A DNA stretch of 30,913 nt. Origin: Stramenopiles sp. TOSAG23-3 (lineage: Eukaryota > Sar). Position 1 is the first letter of the stretch, and each line of letters begins with the position of its first letter. The translations under genes and the position numbers were made by a program. The stretch spans positions 1 through 30,913 of the forward strand of contig LT642224.1 in the NCBI GenBank assembly GCA_900128585.1. The letters run 5' to 3'. This document shows, one piece after another, positions 18,315 to 27,311 of the stretch. The notes below the pieces were generated by a model, which was not told where the DNA came from, did no database searches, and worked only from the letters and a program-made list of their open reading frames with translations.

Positions 18315-18679
18315 TTCTTTCCCGTTCCTGTCTATTTTTTCTCATTGAAAAATGGAAACCTGCTTTAAAAACAACTACTCCATTTGTTTTTGCTTCTTTA
18401 TATAAATGGGGAATCCATTTCATTTGAAATGTTTTCGTTATAAATTCATACAGTTTTTGTTTCAAATAGTCATCAGTCATATTTTATTTACGTCGTATTA
18501 ATAATAGGATAAAAGATTACATACAGCTAATAACAACAATGTCACAGCATTGAATAAATAATAATATTCTGAATAATTTAAAAATATTTTTTGATTACTA
18601 GTACAGGTACCGTACTACGGTACCGGTACCTGTAACAACTCCTCGTACAACAAGCTGATCAAATTACCAGGTATACGAT
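18315..18679 (-). promoter_or_regulatory. Gap upstream of ankyrin gene
   Basis: This 365-bp AT-rich gap between two tandem minus-strand genes holds the ankyrin promoter and the uL15m 3' end. It contains a strong nested palindrome at 18602-18634, close to the uL15m stop codon. Nothing else is recognised. Confidence 0.5.
18602..18634. repeat. Nested GGTACC inverted repeat
   Basis: TACAGGTACCG (18602-18612) is the exact reverse complement of CGGTACCTGTA (18624-18634), separated by 11 nt. Inside it a second, mutually exclusive palindrome GGTACCGTA-C-TACGGTACC (18606-18624) can form. It lies 46 bp beyond the uL15m stop codon, so it could fold in that transcript's 3' UTR or act as a DNA-level cruciform. 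Role unknown. Confidence 0.8.
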
Positions 18680-19414
18680 CTACTGTTGTTTCACAGAAGC
18701 AGTGGCGGATTTTTTAGCAATCATTTCTGGAGCAAACTCCCCACGTTTTTCATAGGAAGTGTAAACACTTAAAAGTTTCGGTGGAGGCCTTGCACGCTTT
18801 GGCAATGGCCCATCGAACTTCTCTGGTTTTAGCAAAACACGAAGGCCCAACCTATTGTAGTATACGCTAGTGATGGTCCCCCCACACTTTTCTATTGAAT
18901 CGATGGCACTTTGCGATGCCCGGGTCACCTCAATGTCGACCTTCTGGTCAAAAGTGTCAGAGCCGTTTCCTAGCAGTTTCACGCCGTGATTGATCTTTCC
19001 AACCATTCCACTATCGTATATGTGCTTCATCGTAATGGTTTTCGAAGCGTCCAGTCTCCCGTTCTCAATGTACTTTTGCAGTTTTCCCATGTTCAAGGGT
19101 TCCAAAGGCATCGCAAACTTGTTCTTGAAACCACGTTTCGGTAGCCTTCGGTAGAGTGGGGTTTGGCCACCCTCGAAGCCTATCCGTATCCCACCGTTGT
19201 TTCTTGCTTTCTGGCCTTTGTGCCCCCGCCCGGCTGTCTTGCCTAGACCAGACCCAGGCCCTCGCCCTTTTCGTTTCTTTTGCTTACGAGCACCCCGATG
19301 ATCTTGGATACTGTTCAACGTTGTTACCGAAAACGACCGTTGTGCAAATCTCGTCGCAGAGCCTGTTCCTACACCCCCCGCGACACCGCGAGCGAATACG
19401 TTCCGAAGCAACAT
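18680..19414 (-). CDS. MRPL15: Mitochondrial large-subunit ribosomal protein uL15 (MRPL15)
   Basis: The product is 244 aa. Residues 1-30 are Arg-rich with no acidic residue and end near RSFSV, a typical mitochondrial presequence. The bacterial-type uL15 body follows: the basic glycine-rich segment [17 protein letters not shown] (51-67), [18 protein letters not shown] (79-96), then the C-terminal domain with GxGxL-like and [12 protein letters not shown] (159-170) features. The protein lies in the 50S-like subunit near the 23S-type rRNA core. The tail after 200 is an extension beyond bacterial L15, usual for mitochondrial copies. The ATG at 19414 is the first Met and gives a good presequence. 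Confidence 0.95.
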   Translation of the reverse strand: MLLRNVFARGVAGGVGTGSATRFAQRSFSVTTLNSIQDHRGARKQKKRKGRGPGSGLGKTAGRGHKGQKARNNGGIRIGFEGGQTPLYRRLPKRGFKNKFAMPLEPLNMGKLQKYIENGRLDASKTITMKHIYDSGMVGKINHGVKLLGNGSDTFDQKVDIEVTRASQSAIDSIEKCGGTITSVYYNRLGLRVLLKPEKFDGPLPKRARPPPKLLSVYTSYEKRGEFAPEMIAKKSATASVKQQ

Positions 19415-19663
19415 GGTAATTCTCCTGAAACAGTTCCCTTTCGCAAACAGTTAAAATGTAAGTCTTACAAACAAAAAATTATCTAGCACAGAAAGGAAGA
19501 AAACATTAATTAAACAATGTGCGTGACTTCATACATCTGCTCGATCGCAGTTTATAACTCTATTAATCTTTCTTTCTATAGACGACTACAATATATCATA
19601 AGTTAGTCATGTAATTCATTCTCCATTCCTCCGTCGTCGTCGACCTGTCCTCTCTCCTCCATC

Positions 19664-19683
19664 AATCGATCGATCGATCGATC
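19664..19683. repeat. ATCG tetranucleotide microsatellite
   Basis: About five tandem ATCG units, self-complementary (ATCGAT), flanked by CGTCGTCGTCGACC at 19631-19644. Confidence 0.9.
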
Positions 19684-19927
19684 ATTTTCTTTCGGCCCGT
19701 CTGATCTGATTCGATAATAATTTAAATAGGTAATTATATTATAAAACATTACAAATTAATTTACTATAATTATAATCAATAGTAATTTCATGCTGAATGA
19801 AGCGAAGCACAACAGCACAACAACAACAACAAAGGAAAAAATGCTTCGAAGCCCAAAGCCCTGCCCTTTTCTATACCTTTGTTAATAATAATAGGAACCT
19901 ACCGTAGACTAGTCATTAATATAATAT

Positions 19928-20103
19928 AGAAGGAAGAGAGAAAAAAAAAAAGAAAAAAAAAAAAAAGAAGAGAAAGAAAAGAAGAATAAAAAGAAGAATA
20001 AAAAGAAGAAGAATAAAAAGAAGAAGAAGAATAAAAAGAAGAAGAAGAATAAAAAAAAGAAGAATAAAAAGAAGAAAAAAGAAGAAAGAAGAAAAAAAAG
20101 AAA
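19928..20103. repeat. Purine-rich tract with AATAAAAAGAAG minisatellite
   Basis: About 175 bases almost wholly A and G on the + strand. The section 19980-20075 is an imperfect array with units AATAAAAAGAAG(AAG)n of varying GAA number. The only regular pyrimidine is the T in each AAT. Confidence 0.93.
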
Positions 20104-20354
20104 TTGATGAGGAGGACAATATATTAATACACACAGCAGGAGGATGAGGAGGAGGCCAAATAAATATCACTATTAATCTTCAGAAATTTAGAAGACAAGA
20201 ATTATAGAATAGATTGTTACATTTTGAAAGAAGGGAATTAATAATTTGATAGAGAGAAAGATAGCGAAGAATCACGTTCTTTGTTTTGTTTCGTCATATA
20301 GGGCATAGAATAGTAGCACTTGGAAAAGGAAGGGGGAAAAATACACGAAAGAAA

Positions 20355-20849
20355 ATGGGTTTTGAAGATTTGTTAGTCCGTGCAGACCCTTATCGGAGAC
20401 CCGACAAAGAGGTCATGCCTCCATACCCAGGGGCTATATTTTATTTTCACTGGTTGATGAATGGAGTAGAAGCAGGTGCAGTAGTTGGTTTCCTCGCTTC
20501 ACTTCCTACAAAGAATGGCACCAAGATGCAGAACTGGTCGAGGTATAGTAGGAACGGCTGCATGCTAGGGGGTGGACTGGCAACTTTGGGGTTTTTGGGA
20601 ATGCTTGCCACCGACGATTCTTATAACGAGGAAAAAATTAAGAACGAGGCAGATGAAATGTTTTTGAACCAAGATATTCGTAGAAAAGATATCATGGTGT
20701 CTGTCTTAGGATCGTTTGGAGCAGCCGCAGGTTATTCTGGCAGGAAAATGGATGCGGGGAAAGGCGGTGCCGTAGGGATTTTCGGAGGCTGCGTACTCTT
20801 CGGGGCTCAGAAGTTCCTGACGAAGTTTTTGCCGAAGAAAGGAGAATAA
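20355..20849 (+). CDS. Small glycine-rich multi-pass membrane protein, Tim17-like in character
   Basis: The product is 164 aa from the ATG at 20355 (GAAAATGGGT context); the frame upstream starts only at TTG. Three to four short hydrophobic, glycine-rich segments are visible: NGVEAGAVVGFLASL (36-50), GCMLGGGLATLGFLGMLA (68-85), VSVLGSFGAAAGYSG (115-129) and GGAVGIFGGCVLFGAQ (137-152). This pattern recalls Tim17/Tim22/NDUFA11-type inner mitochondrial membrane proteins, but I cannot match a family motif, so the family is not assigned. The basic C-terminus ends KFLPKKGE. It shares a divergent gap with mitochondrial uL15, which is mildly consistent with a mitochondrial role. Confidence 0.75.
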   Translation: MGFEDLLVRADPYRRPDKEVMPPYPGAIFYFHWLMNGVEAGAVVGFLASLPTKNGTKMQNWSRYSRNGCMLGGGLATLGFLGMLATDDSYNEEKIKNEADEMFLNQDIRRKDIMVSVLGSFGAAAGYSGRKMDAGKGGAVGIFGGCVLFGAQKFLTKFLPKKGE

Positions 20850-21370
20850 GGGGGAGGACACACCTCCTGCGGTTGTCACATGCCGTGGCAGGGGGAGGGG
20901 ATTAGGGAGCACAGGGGGGAGAGATGGATTTTTCTTCTGGTTTCCCAATTTGATCAGTCTTGCCTTTCCATGTTTACTTTGTAATACCAAGTTACCGGTA
21001 GCTGCTAAAATAAAGATCACAAACGAATTGAATTAGACTATTCTCTATTATGTTTTTATATTTTTTATCTTCTTCTCTTCTTCTTCTTTCTTCTTCTTCT
21101 TCTTCTTCTTCTTCTTTCTTCTTCTTCTTCTTCTTCTCACTTCTTAATTTTAAATAAACATAAAAACAAGAAAATTGGCTGTTATTTAAGTAGACTAATA
21201 ATTAAATTTAGCTTCCAAATAAACATACTAGTACTACTATAAAAATAATAATTTTATTATTATACGACTACAAAGATTTTAGTTTTCCTTAATTTTGTTT
21301 CTGGGGATCACAGATTCGTAATCATCATATATCATTTATTTTATTATAGTGAAGGATTTTAATATGTTTT
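20850..21370. other. Convergent gap with TTC tract and dispersed motif copies
   Basis: This 521-bp gap lies between two convergent genes. It holds a TTC tract (21069-21138) and then AAAATTGGCTGTTATT (21173-21188) and AAACATACTA (21222-21231), both also present in the same order in the gap at 5115-5577. No gene is recognised. Confidence 0.55.
21069..21138. repeat. TTC trinucleotide tract
   Basis: About 70 bases of TTC repeats with TCTC and TTTC interruptions, pyrimidine-only on the + strand. It is the only long tract of this type found in a convergent gap of this window. Confidence 0.96.
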
Positions 21371-22573
21371 TTAAAAGCTGTAATCCTCGTCTTCCTCTTC
21401 GCTGCTGTCGTCCCAACTATCATCATCTTCGACATCATCTGCCGGAGCAAAGTCAACGCGTTTGTCAAATTCGTAATTCTCGTCCCCTGGCTTGACCCTG
21501 TTTTTAATAAAATCGGTGTCCATGGCGGCCTTGGCAGCCTTTAAATCCGCTTGGGAGACACGGTTCAAATTAATTGTACCGTCGATCGCCACTGTTGCTT
21601 TTGGCTGTTTTTCTTCCTCCTCTTCACTGCTATCGTCCGCATCGAACGTTTCTACCTCGGTTGGTGACTCTTTCTTCACCTCAATTGGTGCAGTCTCTAC
21701 AGGGGCCGTGGCCGGCTCCTCTTCTTCCCCTTCAAAATCATCTTCAAAATCGTCTTCAAAGTCCGAGTAGTTGTCCTCGTCCTCTTCTTCTGCGCTTTCG
21801 CTCGCTGGCAACGCTGCCTTGGCCGGGGAGACTGTTTTTTCCGGGGACATTTCCCGAGCGACCGGGGATGCCATCTGCGCTTTCGGAGACATTTGTTTTA
21901 CTGGTGACAGCTGCTTCTTGGGCGACCGCGACGCACGGGGGGATGCTACTTTCATGGGAGACGGTGGTTTAATGGGAGAGGAGGGGGCTTCTGGGACACG
22001 CGAGGCTGTTTCCTCGTCATCTACCGCCGCGGCATCTTCCCCTTCACCGCTCGCAGGGCCCTCGTTGTGGTTCACATTGTCAAGCGTTCGGGCCAGGCTG
22101 CTTCTCTTCACTGCTTGCGGGCTATTGGTCTGTTGGTTCTCCAAGTTCTTATTTTCACTATTGTTGTTGCTGCTGCTTCGTGCACTCTTTGCAGAGCTAC
22201 CGGAGACGTTAACGATATCTTCATCATCGCAGGGAATATTCTTTATCAAGCGCGTAACCAGGCGTTGAAGCTGTTCTGTAGCGACAAGATCAGGCGACAG
22301 GTATTCCTTGCACTTGATCTGAAGGTTCTTCGTCACTTTCCTGGGGTCCGAGTCCGGCTTGAGCTTTTTGATCGTGAAACGGCGCATGTAAAGCTTGCTC
22401 CCCTTTTGAGAATCTTTGAACTCCAGAATAATTGTGGGTGGATCCTTTTTGAGCGCGAACCGTTGAGGCTCAATTTTTCTCACCCCCTCGGTCTTTCGCT
22501 CGCTGCTGGCCGCCACGTCACCAAACATTTTTTGCGACTCGTGGCCCGAGCCCATATGTTTCCGAAGCATCAT
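21371..22573 (-). CDS. CEP19-like centrosomal/basal-body protein with SP-rich and acidic tail
   Basis: The product is 400 aa; the frame begins upstream at a GTG, so the ATG at 22573 is used. Residues about 35-112 match the CEP19 domain: RFALKKDPPTIILEF, then SKLYMRRFTI, then LSPDLVATEQLQRLVTRLI. CEP19 sits at the centriole/basal body and helps start ciliary transport through RABL2. The C-terminus contains a conserved-looking NRVKPGDENYEFDKRVDF (358-375) and an acidic end with EDDDSWDDSSEEEDED, as in protist CEP19 homologues. Between them lie about nine SP sites in residues 198-250, several of SPxK or SPKK type, suitable for proline-directed kinases. At 400 aa it is much longer than animal CEP19 (about 160-170 aa). 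It is divergent to another ciliary gene. Confidence 0.83.
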   Translation of the reverse strand: MMLRKHMGSGHESQKMFGDVAASSERKTEGVRKIEPQRFALKKDPPTIILEFKDSQKGSKLYMRRFTIKKLKPDSDPRKVTKNLQIKCKEYLSPDLVATEQLQRLVTRLIKNIPCDDEDIVNVSGSSAKSARSSSNNNSENKNLENQQTNSPQAVKRSSLARTLDNVNHNEGPASGEGEDAAAVDDEETASRVPEAPSSPIKPPSPMKVASPRASRSPKKQLSPVKQMSPKAQMASPVAREMSPEKTVSPAKAALPASESAEEEDEDNYSDFEDDFEDDFEGEEEEPATAPVETAPIEVKKESPTEVETFDADDSSEEEEEKQPKATVAIDGTINLNRVSQADLKAAKAAMDTDFIKNRVKPGDENYEFDKRVDFAPADDVEDDDSWDDSSEEEDEDYSF

Positions 22574-23859
22574 GGTTGCACTGAGATAATAATATACTTG
22601 ACGAGTAAAAATGAAAACACTCACACGGTTGTGAAAAATGTAGCCTTTTGCACGTAAATAGGAACAATTTATTTTCCTTTACTTCTCTCTTTTAATTTTT
22701 CTTCTTTTTCTTCTTCTTCATAAACAGAAATTCTTCTACAAAATAATTCAATTCACAAAAAAAATTATTGATAAAAAATATATATAATAATAATAATAAT
22801 CATTTTTAATAATTAGAAGAAGAAGGATCAGTCAGTTCCAGTACATTATATTAGCTGTCACCACACCACCGGTATTAATATTATATAGCTAGTCATAATA
22901 TTAAAAGTTAAAAGAAGAAGAATACAGATGATGTGATCATATTAATAAAAAAAAATGATGATGATGACATGGGCAAGAAGAAGAAGAAGCGTTTTTTATT
23001 CATCATCGTATCCCCGGCTTCTCTCTTCTCTCTTCTCTTCTTCTCTCTTCTCTCTTCTTCCCTTCTTTCTTCTCTCTTCTCTTCTTCTCTCTTCTCTCTA
23101 CTCTTCTTCTCTCTTCTCTCTTCTCTCTTCTTCTCTTCTCTCTTCTTCTCTCTTTAAAAAAAAATGAACGTTGAGAGTTGGTTCCTTTTAATTATAATTA
23201 GTATTGTTTAGTATATAGTATAGTATAGTTATATAATGTAATATGATATAGATAAATAAAATAATAATAATACTGTATAAGTACTAAATGTTATTGTATA
23301 TAATTATAATTAAATACTATTAATAGATTAAGAAGAGTATACAATACAATACATTCCTTTTTCTTTACGTTGCACAACAAACAAGAAGAAAAAATAATAA
23401 AAAAACGGATGTCTATATATTAATAATAATGATGGTATTTCTATGTTATAGAAAGAAATATGAGATAAACGTAATAGAAATAAAATATAATTTAATGAGA
23501 TTTTGTATATGAGCACAGTACGGGGTACGGGTGTATAGAATTATAGTAAATGGCTGTAATGAGTTATTGTTCAGTGTGGTGTTGGTGTTACTTATATATA
23601 TATACAAGCAAGATAGAAGAAATACTATTTTGTAATCTCATTTTATTGTAGTAAGACAGTGCATTCATTCATTGCATTAGGCATTGTGATACAAAAGAAA
23701 ATAGGAAAGTGTATATGTGACGATGGTTTGATTGAAAAAAGGACGTGAAAATCATCATCAAAACCACAAGTTATTGAAACGGAAAATTGTGTATCGATTA
23801 AGGATCAAATCCTTTTTTCTCTTTTGTACAAACTAAAACGCACATATATACTCTTCAGA
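22574..23859. promoter_or_regulatory. Divergent gap between two ciliary genes
   Basis: This 1286-bp gap, the longest in the window, lies between the CEP19-like and CFAP144-like starts. It includes a pyrimidine tract (23019-23156) and AT-rich sequence. I looked for an RFX X-box (GTNRCC-n-RGYAAC) and saw no convincing copy. No other ORF was supported. Confidence 0.5.
23019..23156. repeat. TCTCTTCTTC pyrimidine tract
   Basis: About 138 bases of almost pure C/T built from TCTCTTC and TTCTTC units, with one A interruption at 23100. Spurious Leu/Ser-rich frames cross it. Confidence 0.95.
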
Positions 23860-24336
23860 ATGGCAAGTGGAGGTTTCGGTGGAAGGAACGACATGATATC
23901 GTCGAAGTTCGATGCCGTCTCTAGAGATTTCATCATGAGGGAAATGTTGAAACGTGAAAACGCGTGCATGAAGATTAGTGAAAACTTTAACCTGAACCCC
24001 AAGACACTGGAGCTCAACACATATCCCTTAAAACCGTCTCAAATGGATCCGTATAAACTTCAGCAGTTGCTCAGGAATACAAACGCAGATGACGATTGTA
24101 CAGACCCGGAATTGAAAGAAAAATTACAAAGGGCGAGCATGATGCCCCAGGAAAAGAATAAATTCCCCATGACAGCCAGCCAAACTGTCGGGTGGTTCTG
24201 GAAAGAGGGGCGCGAAGACAGAAAGAAAGACATGAAGTGGTTCCAACCATTGAACCGCAGCGAGGAAGTTAAATACGCCGAAGCGTATGTCATGATGACA
24301 GGAAAGTCACCGTATGCAAACACTGGCGCGAAGTGA
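23860..24336 (+). CDS. CFAP144 (FAM183)-like axonemal protein
   Basis: The product is 158 aa from ATG at 23860. The N-terminal helix (KFDAVSRDFIMREMLKREN, 16-34) followed by NFNLNPKTL (42-50), and then KFPMTASQTVGWFWKE (101-116), match the FAM183 pattern of F-x-V-N-P and KYP-x-T-x5-GW. Family members are microtubule-inner or axoneme-associated proteins of motile cilia. The C-terminus (WFQPLNRSEEVKYAEAY, 127-143) is also typical of protist members. The upstream TTG-initiated extension is not used. It converges on SYF1 at a 229-bp spacing. Confidence 0.8.
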   Translation: MASGGFGGRNDMISSKFDAVSRDFIMREMLKRENACMKISENFNLNPKTLELNTYPLKPSQMDPYKLQQLLRNTNADDDCTDPELKEKLQRASMMPQEKNKFPMTASQTVGWFWKEGREDRKKDMKWFQPLNRSEEVKYAEAYVMMTGKSPYANTGAK

Positions 24337-24565
24337 AAAAATTAAGTTCTTAAAAACAGTTATGCTAAGATAGCTATTTACAAAAACTCACAGACTAAAA
24401 AAAATGTAAAAATTACTTTTTACGAAGAGTACAAACTTTCTAAAATTGAAGAAGAGAGGCAAACTTAAGATTTGGGAACACAGTGTGTACACTCTCTATA
24501 AAAAATTTCCTTTGGTCTACCCCCCTTCTCAAAACTCCTCACGCACGGACCAGCTGTGCACCCCA

Positions 24566-26923
24566 CTAATCTTCTCCCGAGTCTATGTCAATCTCAGCGT
24601 CGTCATCTTCCGTCGCTTGCTGAAAGGACAAAGTAGTGGACGCAGCAGTTCCAGGTTTGCTTAGGACGGGTTCTTCAGGCTCCACGTTTCGGACAGTGCT
24701 CAGAAAACTCGCCTTGGCAGTCCGTTGAATACGGAGCATCTCTTTGAACGTATCTTCGTCTCCATGCTGGATCTCAAACTCGCGCCAGTATTTCCAAAAG
24801 GACAGCTCAACCCGGGGGTCGCAGACTTGAGAAGCGTGCGCCAATATGGCGCGAGCGCGAGGAACATCGTTCAGTTCCATTTCCATTTCTGCAAACTTAA
24901 TGCCGACGTTCTTGATGTCCTCGTTCGCCAGCGTTGCCATTGCGCTTTCGTAGATATCTCGGGTTCTGGCAGGACCGTGCATCTCGTGCACGTACTCGAT
25001 GTACTCAAGGTATGTGTCGTACTTATCGCTGTTTTGTACCACGCGGGTAGCACGATCATAGACTTCCATGGCGTGTCGATCTAAACCATACTGCCGCTCA
25101 AAGTTTGCGTACATGCTGAAGATGGTCTTCGCATCTTCCGCGGGAACCGTTTCACAGCACTCTTCGAACAGATCCCTGGTTCTTTCTATTTTGGAGTCCC
25201 CGTACCTTTCCACAAAGGCAAGCAAATAGTTAATCCATATGGGCAGCACATGGGGGAACGAAAACAGGGCAACGCCTTTCTCGTATGCGCGGAAGGAGTC
25301 TTCGAAGTACTTCTTCTCCGCAAGCATTCTTGCGTAGTTGATTATCGTGACGGGGGAGACTACTTTGAGGGCAATTGCACGGTCGTACGCGGCTCGGGTC
25401 GTGTCCAAGGTTCCGCAGTTTTCCTCCAAGTCCAAGTAAAGACTCCAGATCAATGGGTTTTTTGAGAGACGGCGACGGCAGATGGTAGCGCCCTTTTGGC
25501 CCCCTTTGCCCAACGGGGTGGTCCCCACCTGCGCAAGCTTATACGCCCCCGCAGCGTTGCCGGATCTAATTTCAAACTCTACATTTTCACACCAAACACG
25601 ACTCAACTCTTCAGTTAGACGGTACTCTACGAGCCGCGCCCGCTCGTACACTTTTCTTACCTTTTCGCAATCTTTCCCGCCCTGTTCCACATACTTTGCA
25701 TAGCTTATCCACAACGTGCTCAAATGCCCGTTGCAAGCTTCAAGGGGCTCAATGCTTTTCACAGCATCCTCAAAGACTTTCACGGTCTTCTGAGGGTTCT
25801 CCCGCAGCAGCTCGGTCTGCGCCAACCAATCCCCAACATTGTTCTTGTCGCGCCTCACAAGGACGCGGTTCATTAAGAGCTCTCTACTGTCCAGAAGTGC
25901 CTGCAAACGATCCATGCGAGAATCGACGCTGTCTCCCCCGCCTTCCTCCTCGTCCTCTTCCTCGTCTTCTTCGTCGTCCTCGTCCATAAACTCTAGTTCC
26001 GCATTTATGACACTCTCATGAAAATTAGTGAATGCGTCAAACACTAAGCTAAAATCTTGCGCGGTCGAGACGGTGTTGCATGCCTCGTCAAAAATCTTTT
26101 CGGCTTTGTCAAATTCGCCCAAACGAGTGTAATAATTAGCTTTGGAGACCCACAGACGCCCTACGTTGTCCACGGATTGCTGAAAACCGTGAGAAAGTAT
26201 GTTTTCGACATCTATCCTGTCGTCATTGGCGAGCTTGTCTGCGTGCTTCCCGATGATATCTGCCAAGCTCTCCCACATACTCTCCTTGCTCCGGCCGTTC
26301 GGCGACACGTAGTCTTTGCTCATGACCATTTTAAACAGTCTGGCCACATACTCCTTCCAGTTTTTTATTTGCTTTAAAATGTCCAAGAATTCCTCCGACG
26401 CAGAGGGCGTAAATTTTAAATATCGGTTGTAAACACTGACCGCCGTATGGCTGCACTTGGAGCCTTTCGCAAAACCTAGGAATGCCTCCCACACGCGGTA
26501 GTGGAGGGTGACCGGAAGCGCTTTCAAGGCACGGTCGTACACGCGCCTGGTCCTAGTGACCAGCCCTTGCGCAGCCAAAAATTTGGTATAATTGAACCAA
26601 AGCCGTGGCATTGCGCTCAGCGGCACGAGCGCGCGCTCATACAGCTCGTTAATCTTTTCATACGCAGGACTGTCCAAGGGAAGGTTTCGGGCGCGCTTTG
26701 TTCGTTCTTCCAAGTACGCAACCCATAGCTTGTAGCTACCGGGCATTATCAGAAGGGCGCGCTCGAAAAGTTGAAAAATCTCAACGGTACTTTGAGCATT
26801 ATTCTCATTAACAGTGTTGCTAAGTTTCCCCTTTATCAATTTCCACCAAAGCTTGAAGTCGTATGGAGTCCTTTGCAACTGTTCTTCAAACTGTACGTCC
26901 CCCGCCGGTATGGTGTACACCAT
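24566..26923 (-). CDS. SYF1: Pre-mRNA-splicing factor SYF1/XAB2
   Basis: The product is 785 aa, close to the family length (about 850). It is a HAT/TPR-repeat protein of the Prp19-associated (NTC) complex, needed for spliceosome activation; human XAB2 also acts in transcription-coupled repair. About 15 HAT repeats run from residue 9 to 740, for example LWVAYLEERTK, PRLWFNYTKFLAAQG and RVWEAFLGFAKG in the first 160 residues. The diagnostic C-terminal block is VPRARAILAHASQVCDPRVE (687-706), then EIQHGDEDTFKEMLRIQR (717-734). An acidic insert of about 17 residues (313-329) interrupts the middle. The end is acidic (DDDAEIDIDSGED). The ATG at 26923 begins MVYTIPAGDV, directly before the first HAT region. 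Confidence 0.96.
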   Translation of the reverse strand: MVYTIPAGDVQFEEQLQRTPYDFKLWWKLIKGKLSNTVNENNAQSTVEIFQLFERALLIMPGSYKLWVAYLEERTKRARNLPLDSPAYEKINELYERALVPLSAMPRLWFNYTKFLAAQGLVTRTRRVYDRALKALPVTLHYRVWEAFLGFAKGSKCSHTAVSVYNRYLKFTPSASEEFLDILKQIKNWKEYVARLFKMVMSKDYVSPNGRSKESMWESLADIIGKHADKLANDDRIDVENILSHGFQQSVDNVGRLWVSKANYYTRLGEFDKAEKIFDEACNTVSTAQDFSLVFDAFTNFHESVINAELEFMDEDDEEDEEEDEEEGGGDSVDSRMDRLQALLDSRELLMNRVLVRRDKNNVGDWLAQTELLRENPQKTVKVFEDAVKSIEPLEACNGHLSTLWISYAKYVEQGGKDCEKVRKVYERARLVEYRLTEELSRVWCENVEFEIRSGNAAGAYKLAQVGTTPLGKGGQKGATICRRRLSKNPLIWSLYLDLEENCGTLDTTRAAYDRAIALKVVSPVTIINYARMLAEKKYFEDSFRAYEKGVALFSFPHVLPIWINYLLAFVERYGDSKIERTRDLFEECCETVPAEDAKTIFSMYANFERQYGLDRHAMEVYDRATRVVQNSDKYDTYLEYIEYVHEMHGPARTRDIYESAMATLANEDIKNVGIKFAEMEMELNDVPRARAILAHASQVCDPRVELSFWKYWREFEIQHGDEDTFKEMLRIQRTAKASFLSTVRNVEPEEPVLSKPGTAASTTLSFQQATEDDDAEIDIDSGED

Positions 26924-27311
26924 CGTTCTCGTCGATCGTTCGAACCCTACAACAACTACAGAAGGAAAAAAAAAGCCGTACGCACAAATCCTGTCTCTAA
27001 GCGATGGTTTGATTTTACAACTTTCAAATACTTCGTCGCATGCACTTCCTAGGCCATAATAAATTTAAATTTATAACTAGATGCAAAAAGATACCAATAA
27101 GTAATTGAATACTCCATCCAATATAATACCTTTTGGCCACACTAACCAACTGGTGGTTAGGGGAGGAGTTGTGATAGATTACTTAATATCGAGTAAATAT
27201 ACTAATATGAGATAGGATGTATTGTAAAATTATTAATGTTACTTAATATTAATATATAAATTATATATACTTAATACACCTATATGAAGTATATTAATTG
27301 GTGTGTTGTTC
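26924..27311 (-). promoter_or_regulatory. Gap upstream of SYF1
   Basis: This 388-bp gap holds the SYF1 promoter and the 3' end of the MORN gene. It is AT-rich at 27050-27300, with repeated TACTTAATAT motifs (27179 and 27240). A short inverted repeat ACCAACTGGTGGT lies at 27144-27156. No gene is recognised. Confidence 0.45.

Larger units (their letters stand above)
19415..20354. promoter_or_regulatory. Divergent promoter gap between uL15m and small membrane protein
   Basis: This 940-bp gap holds two divergent promoters. It contains a GACGACTA motif (19580-19588), an ATCG tetranucleotide run (19664-19683), and a long A/G-only tract (19928-20103). A sequence just right of 20286 stays open in frame with the following gene but begins at TTG and is probably leader. 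Confidence 0.5.
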
